Assembly: GCA_041395945.1 (NCBI GenBank)
Contig: JAWKZN010000001.1
Location: 1,612,001-1,676,000, forward strand
Reading direction: 5' to 3'
DNA length: 64,000 nt
Source: Pseudomonadales bacterium
GTDB lineage: Bacteria > Pseudomonadota > Gammaproteobacteria > Pseudomonadales > Azotimanducaceae
A program made the position numbers and the translations under genes. Below are positions 8,799 to 16,047 of the stretch, one piece after another. The notes beneath the pieces are model-generated. The model saw only the letters and a list, made by a program, of their open reading frames with translations, did no database searches and was not told where the DNA came from. Position 1 is the stretch's first letter. The number at the start of each line of letters is the position of its first letter.

Positions 8799-10229
8799 TT
8801 AAGCTTCAGACACCGGGGCCGCCTCGACAATCAGGGTCAGACCCTCCTTGCGTATCACGCGCAGCCGCTCACCCGCAGTAACCGGTTTTTCACAGACTGC
8901 CTGCCAGATCTCACCGAAGGCTCGAACGCGACCGGTTGATTCAAACGTCTCAATCGCCACAGCCGGAGCGCCTGCGAACGCTTCCGGTCCGGTGCGGACA
9001 GCCTGTCCACGCGCCCGTACCGCGGCGCCGATACCGAGCACCACCAGCGCACCGGTGCTCACGGTGAATGCGGCGATTACCGAAAGCGGTACGCTGTAAC
9101 CAGGGGACTGGGTATCGAGCAGCATCACAGATCCGAAAGCGAACGCCGCCACCCCGGCAACACCCAGCACCCCGAAGGTTGGTGTGAAAATTTCAGCAAC
9201 CATCATGCCGATACCCACCAGAATCAGCGCCAGTCCTGCGTAGTTGACCGGCAGCATCTGCAAACCATAGGCCCCGAGAAGCAGACAGATCACGCCTACT
9301 ACCGCAGGCAACACCATGCCCGGATTGTAGAACTCGAGCATCAGTCCGTAGATGCCGATAATCAGCAGGCCGTAGGCAATGGTGGGATCCGTGATCAACT
9401 CGAGAAGGTCGTGCTGCCAGTCTGATTCCACGAAGTGGATCGCAGCCCCGGCAGTACGCAGTTGCGTCGATCCACTGCTCAACTTCACCTCAAGGCCATC
9501 GACAGCCTGCAGCAGTTCATCCAGATCCCTGCTGATCAGATCTATGACATTCAGTTCAAGCGCTTCTGAAGCGCGCAGATTCGCACCTTCCCGAACCGTT
9601 GCCTCGGCCCATTCGATATTGCGCCCGCGCAGTTCGGCCAGAGACTGCAGATAGGCGACCGCGTCGTTGATCACCTTGCGTGTCATCGCGTCGCCTGGTA
9701 CCGGCGCGGTCGCAGCCCCCTCCGGCGCCCCCTCTCCGTCCGGCGAAGGCTGGGGCTGAGCCGGCACCGGCAGGCTCGGCTGAGGCGCAATGCTCACCGG
9801 TGTCGAGGAACCGATATTGGACGCCGGCGCCATCGCGGCGATATGGCTTGCGTAAGCGATGTAGGTTCCAGCACTCGCGGCACGGGCACCGCCGGGTGCA
9901 ACATAAGTGATGACCGGAATCTCTGCGGCCAGTATCGCCTGCACCACCTGCCGCATGGACTTGTCCAGGCCGCCGGGGGTATCCATGCGGATGATAAGGG
10001 CACTCGCACCCGCCGCGCCGGCAGAGTCGATCGATCGGACAATCAGATCCGCGGTTGCCGGGCCGAGCGCTCCATCAAATTCCACCAGCCAGACCCGGGC
10101 AGCGGAGTGCCCTGTGGTCCCGGACGGCTGCACGGCATCAGAGGCCGCCCCGGCCGGTTCCGCGGCAGCAAGGATGATCCCGGCGCTCACCGCTGCGGCC
10201 GCCACCAGAAGTTTCAGCCATCGGTCCAT
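8799..10229 (-). CDS. nfeD: NfeD family membrane-bound serine protease (ClpP-like domain plus NfeD domain)
   Basis: A 476-residue long-form NfeD protein. After a signal peptide (residues about 1-28) comes a ClpP-like protease domain with 'RMDTPGGLDKSMRQ', a likely nucleophile Ser119 in 'ARAASAGTY' and a likely catalytic Lys185 in 'TRKVIND'. The two are separated by a proline/alanine-rich loop (about 145-180) that looks low in complexity. Four to five membrane helices follow (about 280-400), then a soluble OB-fold NfeD domain ('STGRVRAFGEIWQAV'). The 12-base gap to the slipin gene implies one operon; NfeD proteases cleave slipins in some microbes (known for the family). Confidence 0.95.
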   Translation of the reverse strand: MDRWLKLLVAAAAVSAGIILAAAEPAGAASDAVQPSGTTGHSAARVWLVEFDGALGPATADLIVRSIDSAGAAGASALIIRMDTPGGLDKSMRQVVQAILAAEIPVITYVAPGGARAASAGTYIAYASHIAAMAPASNIGSSTPVSIAPQPSLPVPAQPQPSPDGEGAPEGAATAPVPGDAMTRKVINDAVAYLQSLAELRGRNIEWAEATVREGANLRASEALELNVIDLISRDLDELLQAVDGLEVKLSSGSTQLRTAGAAIHFVESDWQHDLLELITDPTIAYGLLIIGIYGLMLEFYNPGMVLPAVVGVICLLLGAYGLQMLPVNYAGLALILVGIGMMVAEIFTPTFGVLGVAGVAAFAFGSVMLLDTQSPGYSVPLSVIAAFTVSTGALVVLGIGAAVRARGQAVRTGPEAFAGAPAVAIETFESTGRVRAFGEIWQAVCEKPVTAGERLRVIRKEGLTLIVEAAPVSEA

Positions 10230-10238
10230 ACAAACACA

Positions 10239-10808
10239 CTACTCGCATGCTGTGGTCAAGCCAACAAACATGTCGTCGAAGGCCTGGCTGATGATGAGCG
10301 CAGCACGCTCATCATGGAACGTCTCCCCACCCTGAATCGCGTGGAAACGGTCCATGGCTCCAGTCCAGATCAGGCGCTCAGTTCTGGCGTCGGTGATGCC
10401 AACTTTGAGGTGGGTGACAAATCTGTTCAGTTCGTTCGGCGCAACGGTTTCACCGAAGGGGTCACTGTGCATGCGAGGAGGATTCCGATCGATTATTTCC
10501 AGTGCGACATTGACCCGTATATCGGCACCCTCGTCCCGCGCAGTCAGCCCGACCCGTTCCAGTGCACCCCGAATCGAGACATCGATCACTTCATGGATGA
10601 ATCCAGGTACGTTTTCCATGCGCAATGCATAGGTCGAAAAGGGTTCTGCGGTGCCGTGGCAGTGATCGGGAACGTAGGTATCCATGCGAGTGGTCGTAGC
10701 ACAGCCTGACGTACACAACAGTGCGAAACTGAACAGAACTGCTGCAGCCGCACGCCATCCTGCAGGAAATGGCCCTCCCGCGCCGGGCAGATACTCAGTT
10801 TTCCACAT
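10239..10808 (-). CDS. Lipoprotein of unknown function
   Basis: A 189-residue protein with a lipoprotein signal: a hydrophobic run followed by 'LLCTSGCATTTR', the Cys being the likely lipidated residue. The mature part has mixed alpha/beta character ('GADIRVNVALEIIDRN', 'HLKVGITDARTERLIWTG') reminiscent of DUF4136-type outer-membrane lipoproteins, but I do not claim membership. ATG at 10808 shares one base with the stop of the upstream Usp gene (TGATG); a GTG at 10811 is also possible. The nfeD gene follows nine bases later, so Usp, lipoprotein, nfeD and slipin may be one operon. Confidence 0.75.
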   Translation of the reverse strand: MWKTEYLPGAGGPFPAGWRAAAAVLFSFALLCTSGCATTTRMDTYVPDHCHGTAEPFSTYALRMENVPGFIHEVIDVSIRGALERVGLTARDEGADIRVNVALEIIDRNPPRMHSDPFGETVAPNELNRFVTHLKVGITDARTERLIWTGAMDRFHAIQGGETFHDERAALIISQAFDDMFVGLTTACE

Positions 10809-11392
10809 CACGCGTTCTTGTCCTTGTCTCTACTTTGCTTTGTTCCGGTTTCCTTTCCTCTATTTTCCGTCGTTCTGTTTTCCTTTGCTTTATCTTCCTT
10901 TACGCTTTTTTGTTTTCCTTCCTTGCGGTCTCCCTCATCCGCCTGGATCCGGACGATGAGTACATCGCATGGACTGTTGTGAAGGACGCCATTGGCAGTA
11001 GATCCCAGCAGCAGCCCGGTAATTCCGTGACGCCCGTGTGAACCGATCACGATCAGATCCGCGCCGATGTGCTCTGCATGGGCACGGATCTCGACCGCCG
11101 GACGGCCGATTCGAGTCGACACTTTCTGTGGCTCGATGCCGAAAGCGGCTGCACGTTCCCGCACGTACCGGGTCGTTTCCGCAGCAATGGTTTCTTCCAT
11201 GTCGCGCAACGGCCAGGAGGCCGCAAAACTCGCTCCATCCATACCACTGACCCCACCGACCAGCGGCGGCACCACGGTGATCACCTGGTACTCCACAGCG
11301 CCCCGGGGGTCGATGCTGGTAGCACCCTCCAGCACGTCTTCCGCTTCATCCGTCGCATCGAGGGCGATAAGCACCTTTCGCATTCTGGTCAT
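10808..11392 (-). CDS. Universal stress protein with a charged low-complexity C-terminal tail
   Basis: About 194 residues. Residues 1-150 are a standard ATP-binding Usp domain ('RKVLIALDATDEAED' to 'GSHGRHGITGLLLGSTANG'). Unusually, the last 43 or so residues are a hydrophilic run rich in Lys, Glu, Asp, Arg, Thr and Asn ('EGKQKSVKEDKAKENR' and onward) encoded by a purine-rich, A-rich stretch at about 10811-10940 that differs sharply in composition from the GC-rich surroundings. Typical Usp proteins stop right after 'CDVLIVRI'. ATG at 11392 is chosen at the domain start; the frame is open to 11440. Confidence 0.9.
   Translation of the reverse strand: MTRMRKVLIALDATDEAEDVLEGATSIDPRGAVEYQVITVVPPLVGGVSGMDGASFAASWPLRDMEETIAAETTRYVRERAAAFGIEPQKVSTRIGRPAVEIRAHAEHIGADLIVIGSHGRHGITGLLLGSTANGVLHNSPCDVLIVRIQADEGDRKEGKQKSVKEDKAKENRTTENRGKETGTKQSRDKDKNA
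10811..10940. repeat. Purine-rich (minus strand) low-complexity tract encoding a Usp tail
   Basis: On the plus strand this is a pyrimidine-rich run with many short words such as TTTCCTTT, TTTGCTTT and TTTTCCTT; on the coding minus strand it reads as repeated AAGGAAA- and GGAAAAC-like words. It is clearly AT-richer than the flanking genes and encodes the charged tail of the Usp protein. It looks like local expansion of a short purine-rich sequence rather than selected domain sequence (inference). Confidence 0.6.
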
Positions 11393-11406
11393 AATTGCAC
11401 CCGGAG

Positions 11407-11850
11407 TCAGTCTTTGATTCTGATGGTGAGCACATCGCATTCTGCATGATGGAGCACGCCATTCGCCGTCGAGCCCAGCAGCAGCCCCAGGCCATGACGC
11501 CCGTGTGAGCCCACCACTATCAGATCGGCTCCCGCGGTCTTCGCGACATCGACGATCTGTGAAGCAGGCGAGCCTATCGTGACCTGCACATCGTCCGCTT
11601 TGACTCCAAGTTTCTTGCCCAGCTCCTGCAGTTGAGCGAGCACCTGTACCTGTGCTTCCCGTTCAAAATTGACGGTTGCCTGGGTGTAAGCGGCCATGTC
11701 CAGCCCGCCGTAGACCTGGGTGAGTGGCTTGACTACCGAAAGGATCATCAGCTTCGCCCCATGGTCCGTGGCGAGGCGCTTGGCTTCGTCCAGTACCTGC
11801 TGTGATTCATCCGACAGATCAATTGCGGCGAGTATGGTTTTGTAGCCCAT
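11407..11850 (-). CDS. Universal stress protein, single UspA domain, ATP-binding type
   Basis: A 147-residue single Usp domain starting 'MGYKTILAAIDLSDES' and ending with 'GSHGRHGLGLLLGSTANG' and 'CDVLTIRIKD'. The ATG at 11850 is supported by a GAAGGAG site six bases upstream, ruling out the longer frame to 11871. It shares 'KPLTQVYGGLDMA' and overall layout with the Usp at 1905-2354. It lies 14 bases upstream of the Usp with the charged tail and heads the minus-strand run of Usp, Usp, lipoprotein, nfeD and slipin. A divergent Usp gene starts at about 12025. Confidence 0.93.
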   Translation of the reverse strand: MGYKTILAAIDLSDESQQVLDEAKRLATDHGAKLMILSVVKPLTQVYGGLDMAAYTQATVNFEREAQVQVLAQLQELGKKLGVKADDVQVTIGSPASQIVDVAKTAGADLIVVGSHGRHGLGLLLGSTANGVLHHAECDVLTIRIKD

Positions 11851-12024
11851 GTCTGGCTCCTTCGGGTTCAAGATTCGACGGACCCAGGCAGGGTAGCGTG
11901 GCGGCGCAATCGCACCATCGGGACATGCCTGGGTGACTCTTCGGTTTCCACCTAGACGTCATCATAGCCAAAGTCTGTCAGTATTGGACTAATCCTCCAG
12001 CAGATCGCGGTGCGCGCCTTTCAT

Positions 12025-12474
12025 ATGTACAAAACCATACTTGCAGCCATAGAGCTGACCGAGGACGCCGCTTCCCGGGTACTGCGCCGCGCGGCCACAC
12101 TGCTGGCTCCTGGAGGAAAGCTGATTGTTGCACACGTGGTCGAACCACAGTACGTGCAGTACAGCTTCGACCCCACCTTCACCGGCTCTCTGAATCATGA
12201 ACTCGAAGCGCAGGCCATCGCCACAGCGACAGGCAGGCTTGCCGAGCTCTGTGCTGCATTCTCCCGGGCGGAGAAGGTCAGCGTGGACGCGCAGATCATC
12301 GTGCTTGGCCGGGCGGCCGATCGGATACACGATCTCGCCCGGGATCACAGCGCGGAAGTCATCGTGGTGGGTGCACACAATCAGCAGGGCTGGCACCGGC
12401 TGCTGGGCTCCACAGCGAATGCAGTGCTGCACGGAGCACCGGTCAACGTGCTCGTCACCCGGCTGCCGGGATAA
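12025..12474 (+). CDS. Universal stress protein, single UspA domain
   Basis: A 149-residue Usp starting 'MYKTILAAIELTEDAAS' with the C-terminal signature 'GAHNQQGWHRLLGSTANAVL', a variant in which the usual His-Gly-Arg-His is replaced by His-Asn-Gln-Gln while the later GSTAN part is kept. Start at 12025 is chosen by alignment to the fold; a GTG at 12010 is in frame and no strong ribosome site distinguishes them. It is divergent from the Usp at 11850 and separated from it by about 170 bases that must hold both promoters. It is followed by the gene at 12529. Confidence 0.88.
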   Translation: MYKTILAAIELTEDAASRVLRRAATLLAPGGKLIVAHVVEPQYVQYSFDPTFTGSLNHELEAQAIATATGRLAELCAAFSRAEKVSVDAQIIVLGRAADRIHDLARDHSAEVIVVGAHNQQGWHRLLGSTANAVLHGAPVNVLVTRLPG

Positions 12475-12528
12475 CAGCCACAGACTCCCTGGGGCACTGA
12501 ACGCGAACTTCGATCGGAGGGAGAGGCG

Positions 12529-12936
12529 ATGGAGGGAGCGAGTATGGGAAGAGGAACTATGGAAACAGAGACTATCAACGAATCGACCCGTCGCATCAGC
12601 GAGGAGCTTCTGGGCGCGGAACTCGTGGCAGGAAAAGAACTCGTGGAGGTGGCAGGCAGCTTCTGGGACACGCTCGAGAAGAGTTCCGAGATACATCGCC
12701 AGCAGATTTCCTGGCTGCTGGAGGATCATTCCAGTTTCTGGCGGGACGCTCTGTCCATGGACATGCAACGCAAAACGTCAGCTCTGCCGAATCTGGTCAC
12801 ACACCGGATAGACCATGTACGCAGAGGATTCGATCAGTACCGGCAGCTCCTGGAATCGGAACTTGCGCCACTGTCGAAGATCTGGGCCGATTTTTTCAGC
12901 GTAGTGCGCCGGGACTGGCAACGAACGGACACCTGA
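12529..12936 (+). CDS. Small helical protein, phasin-like in appearance, function unknown
   Basis: A 135-residue protein predicted to be almost all helix, without signal peptide or membrane segment, ending 'LAPLSKIWADFFSVVRRDW'. Its amphipathic helices and size recall phasin-like proteins, but I see no diagnostic motif. The start is unclear because three in-frame ATG codons (12529, 12544, 12559) each follow a purine-rich ribosome-site-like sequence. It lies 13 bases upstream of a globin gene and appears to be the first gene of the globin-fixL-fixJ operon. Confidence 0.7.
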   Translation: MEGASMGRGTMETETINESTRRISEELLGAELVAGKELVEVAGSFWDTLEKSSEIHRQQISWLLEDHSSFWRDALSMDMQRKTSALPNLVTHRIDHVRRGFDQYRQLLESELAPLSKIWADFFSVVRRDWQRTDT

Positions 12937-12949
12937 TCGCGATGGCCGC

Positions 12950-13393
12950 ATGAGCGCGAACAGATACTTCGACGCCAGCTACGAACGCCTGTTCGGAGAG
13001 GGAGTCGGCATCGATCAGCGTGCAGATCAGTTCTTCAGTAAATTTTACACTCACTTTCTCGCCGACCCGGAGGTGGCCGAGCTGTTTTCCGGTACCGACA
13101 TGGCCCACCAGGCCGGCATGCTGCGCAGTTCCTTTTTCCACCTTGTCGCCTTCTACGCCAGCCACAAACCCTCCGCAGAACTCGACCGGATTGCTCGCCT
13201 TCACGATCGGCTGGGAATCCTGCATGTGCTCTACGACACCTGGCTCGACGCACTGATCCAGACGGTGCGGGAGGAGGACGCCGACTGCGATGAACTTACC
13301 GAGATGGCGTGGCGCCTGGCAATGACGCCAGGATTGACCTACATGCGCCTGGTGGGTCATCTTGGGGCTGGACATAGCCGCACCCAAGACTGA
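12950..13393 (+). CDS. Single-domain globin-like heme protein
   Basis: A 147-residue protein with a globin pattern: helix B region 'FFSKFYTHFLADPEV', helix E 'MLRSSFFHLVAFYA', and a likely proximal heme His85 in 'RLHDRLGILHVLYDTWLDAL', which matches the F-G-H helices of bacterial single-domain globins. It has no reductase or sensor output domain. It would bind oxygen or nitric oxide in the cytoplasm. It lies three bases upstream of the FixL-like kinase, so globin and oxygen sensor are very probably co-translated. It could instead be a protoglobin-like sensor; the exact subclass is uncertain. Confidence 0.75.
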   Translation: MSANRYFDASYERLFGEGVGIDQRADQFFSKFYTHFLADPEVAELFSGTDMAHQAGMLRSSFFHLVAFYASHKPSAELDRIARLHDRLGILHVLYDTWLDALIQTVREEDADCDELTEMAWRLAMTPGLTYMRLVGHLGAGHSRTQD

Positions 13394-13396
13394 TTC

Positions 13397-14830
13397 ATGC
13401 AACTGCCCGCCCTGGACCGCCTGCCGGTTCCCGTATTCCGCTGCGACGATGAGGGTCGGTTGATCTGGGCCAATGTCGCCTGGACGGAGCAGCTCGGCGT
13501 CCCTCCGGGAGAGTTCTGGTACCTGCCCTTCCGGGAATTCGATGCAGCCCAGAGGGCACAACTGCGCAGCCGCTGCATCGAAGCCAATGAGCCCTTTACC
13601 ATCAGACTTCGCGCGGAGCCACCGGGCAAACCGCAACGCTGGTACGAGCTGGTCGCTCAGCCCGCAATACCGGATGGCGCGAACCAGCCGCAGCTCCTGG
13701 GCTCTCTGATCGATGTCACCCAGTACACGCTCGGCAAGGCGGAAACCGAAGCGATCCTGGAAACCGCAGTCGACGCCATTCTGACCATCGACGCCGAAGG
13801 CCGGATCGAAACATTCAATCAGGCGGCCTGCGACCTGTTCGGCTACAGCTTCGAGGAGGTCCAGGGTCGCAACATCGCCATGCTGATGGGCAGTCCGCAC
13901 GCCGCGGACCACGACAGCTATCTCGCCAATTACCTGATAACCGGTGAAAAGAAAATCATCGGCATTGGCCGGGAACTGGAGGCACGCACCGCTTCCGGGG
14001 CAATGATCCCCATCTATCTGGCGGTCAGCGAGATCGAACTCGCCGGTCGCCGTCGCTTCACCGGCATCATCCGGGATCTCACCGAGCAGCACGCTGCCCG
14101 GGAAGCCCTGGTTGAACAGCGAGAAAAGCTGGCGCATGTGGGGCGACTGAGCACCATGGGTGAGATGACCGCCAGTATCGCCCATGAGATCAATCAGCCG
14201 CTGACCGCCATCGCCATGTACGCCCAGGCGGGGGTAAAAATGCTGCAGCAGAACCGGGACACCACGAAGATCATGGATGCCCTGGAGAAACTGAATGTCC
14301 AGGCTCTGCGCGCCGGTGCGGTCATCGAAAGAATCCAGCGTTTCGCCCGCGCACAGGACAGCGTGCGTGAACTCGCAGATACCAACGAACTGATCCGCGA
14401 TCTGCTCAAACTCGCCGGCAGCGACGCGCGCCTTCATTCCATCGAGCTGAAGCTGGAACTGGCGGACGATCTGCCTGCGCTCTTCGTGGATCCCATTCAG
14501 ATACAACAGGTCGTACTCAACCTGATCCGCAATGCCATCGACGCCATGCTGGAAATAGACTGCAGCAATGGTCGGACCATAGTGGTGCGCTCAGAGTTGA
14601 ATTCCCAGGGGGAGATCGAAGTCTCGGTCTCCGATCTCGGCCCGGGGGTTGCCGACAACCAGGTAGACCTGCTATTTACCCCGTTTCATACAACCAAAAA
14701 GGAAGGTATGGGCATGGGTCTGTCGATCTGCCGCACAATCATCTCTGAACACGGCGGCGAACTCAGCTACCGCAACAAGCCGGATGCCGGCGCAACTTTT
14801 TTCTTCCGGCTGCCTCAGCATGACGCCTGA
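13397..14830 (+). CDS. fixL: FixL-like heme-PAS oxygen sensor histidine kinase
   Basis: A 477-residue soluble sensor kinase with no membrane segments. Residues about 1-110 are a first PAS domain, about 115-232 a second PAS domain, and then a HisKA domain with phospho-accepting His263 in 'IAHEINQPLTAI' and an HATPase domain ('NLIRNAIDAML', 'GPGV', 'GMGMGLSICRTI'). The second PAS keeps the two residues that define the FixL heme pocket: His172 in 'DHDSYLANY', equivalent to the heme ligand, and Arg192 in 'IIGIGRELE', equivalent to the oxygen-contacting arginine. This supports oxygen sensing rather than a generic PAS. It overlaps the FixJ-like gene by 11 bases. Confidence 0.9.
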   Translation: MQLPALDRLPVPVFRCDDEGRLIWANVAWTEQLGVPPGEFWYLPFREFDAAQRAQLRSRCIEANEPFTIRLRAEPPGKPQRWYELVAQPAIPDGANQPQLLGSLIDVTQYTLGKAETEAILETAVDAILTIDAEGRIETFNQAACDLFGYSFEEVQGRNIAMLMGSPHAADHDSYLANYLITGEKKIIGIGRELEARTASGAMIPIYLAVSEIELAGRRRFTGIIRDLTEQHAAREALVEQREKLAHVGRLSTMGEMTASIAHEINQPLTAIAMYAQAGVKMLQQNRDTTKIMDALEKLNVQALRAGAVIERIQRFARAQDSVRELADTNELIRDLLKLAGSDARLHSIELKLELADDLPALFVDPIQIQQVVLNLIRNAIDAMLEIDCSNGRTIVVRSELNSQGEIEVSVSDLGPGVADNQVDLLFTPFHTTKKEGMGMGLSICRTIISEHGGELSYRNKPDAGATFFFRLPQHDA

Positions 14831-15440
14831 TACCCGGCCTTGCGTCTTCGTTGTCGACGACGATGAACCTGTGCGCGATGCGATCGGACTGCTGCTCGAA
14901 TCCGTGGACATCCATTACGAGACCTACGGCACCGCGCAGGAATTCCTCAACGCGTACGCGCCCGGGCGCACGGGCTGCCTGGTCCTCGACATCCGTATGC
15001 CGGGCATGAGCGGTCTTGAGCTGCAGGACCACCTGAAAGCGCGCAATGCACCGATCCCCATCATCTTTATCACCGGTCATGGCGACATTCCCATGGCGGT
15101 GGAAGCCATGAAAAAAGGTGCTGTGGATTTCCTCCGCAAGCCTTTCCGGGATCAGGATCTGCTGGACCGGATTCATGAGGCCTTGAACGAGGATGCGGAT
15201 CATCGCCAGCAGTTCGCCGACCTCGAGTCCATCCGGAGCCGTGTCGCCAGGCTCACACCGCGGGAGACGGAGGTATTCGAGCGTGTCGCCGAAGGTCAGG
15301 CCAACAAGGTCGTGGCCATTGATCTGAATATCAGTGAGCGCACGGTGGAAATTCACAGATCCCAGGTGATGCAGAAGACCGAGGCCCGAACCCTGGCCGA
15401 CCTGGTGCGGATGAAGCTGTTGCTGGATCAGAACAGCTGA
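14820..15440 (+). CDS. fixJ: FixJ-like response regulator (receiver plus LuxR-type HTH)
   Basis: A 206-residue FixJ/NarL-type regulator. The receiver domain (residues 1-125) has acidic pocket residues in 'VVDDDEPVRD', phospho-acceptor Asp57 in 'LVLDIRMPGMSG' and the conserved Lys in 'LRKPF'. The output domain (about 140-206) is a LuxR-type helix-turn-helix starting 'LTPRETEVFERVAEGQANK'. ATG at 14820 lies inside the end of fixL (11-base overlap), typical of cognate pairs. It should activate low-oxygen genes such as the adjacent cco operon and possibly the Fnr-family regulator gene (inference from rhizobial FixLJ). Confidence 0.92.
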   Translation: MTPDTRPCVFVVDDDEPVRDAIGLLLESVDIHYETYGTAQEFLNAYAPGRTGCLVLDIRMPGMSGLELQDHLKARNAPIPIIFITGHGDIPMAVEAMKKGAVDFLRKPFRDQDLLDRIHEALNEDADHRQQFADLESIRSRVARLTPRETEVFERVAEGQANKVVAIDLNISERTVEIHRSQVMQKTEARTLADLVRMKLLLDQNS

Positions 15441-15547
15441 GCACGCCGTCGCTCAGAACGCTGCGGATCAGCTTTCGAGCTCGCAGGGGCTCCTTAGGGG
15501 ATTTCGCGTATGGTCGGGGATGACCGGGATGGCCTAGCTTTCCACTG

Positions 15548-15913
15548 ATGGAAAGCACCCTGGTGTATGTAGTGGACGCGGACCCGGCAATCCGGGACAG
15601 CCTGACCACTCTGCTCGACCTCAACGGCTATGAGGTACGCGCCTTCGCGACCGGGGAATCCTTCCTCGCGACTCTGCATGAAGACACAGACGCGCTGTGC
15701 ATCGTCTGCGAAGCCCAGCTGCCTGATGCCAGCGGACTTGAGATCTACCGGCAACTGGCGCGGCTGAAGATCGACATACCATTCGCCCTTCTCATCAGCC
15801 GCCGCAACGACAGCATTGTTGCAACCGCACGACAATGCGGCATCTCCTGGCTGTTCCTGAAACCCCTCGTCTACCGCCACCTGCTGGATTTTGTGGGGGA
15901 CCTTTCCGTATAA
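15548..15913 (+). CDS. Single-domain receiver lacking the phospho-acceptor Asp (FixT-like candidate)
   Basis: A 121-residue stand-alone receiver domain. It keeps the acidic pair at the N-terminus ('VVDADPAIRD'), Ser84 and Lys105 ('FLKPL'), but the position of the phospho-acceptor Asp is Glu55 in 'CIVCEAQLPDASG'; the homologous stretch in the neighbouring FixJ-like protein is 'CLVLDIRMPGMSG'. No output domain is present. Glu at this site often mimics permanent phosphorylation. Its place just after fixLJ and before ccoN recalls FixT, the receiver-like inhibitor of FixL in rhizobia and Caulobacter. I infer a regulator of the FixL-like kinase; sequence alone does not prove it. Confidence 0.85.
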   Translation: MESTLVYVVDADPAIRDSLTTLLDLNGYEVRAFATGESFLATLHEDTDALCIVCEAQLPDASGLEIYRQLARLKIDIPFALLISRRNDSIVATARQCGISWLFLKPLVYRHLLDFVGDLSV

Positions 15914-16047
15914 TCAGGGATTCTACGAATGGTCCGGTTTGTGTGAGCATCTACCATCCAGCCCGCGTACTATATCCGAAGGCTGACCGATCCGCTCCCG
16001 GCGGGCACTCCGGCCATCAACCAGCTGTCAACAACAAAGGAATTGCC

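Noticed and set aside
13460..13473. Fnr/Anr box-like sequence TTGAT-N4-GCCAA
   Set aside because: Only one good half-site and it lies inside the fixL coding sequence, about 60 bases after its start.
12896..14506. A 536-residue open frame on the minus strand opposite the globin and fixL genes
   Set aside because: It is antisense to two genes with clear conserved motifs and tight operon spacing; its translation shows no known domain and arises from codon bias in GC-rich DNA.
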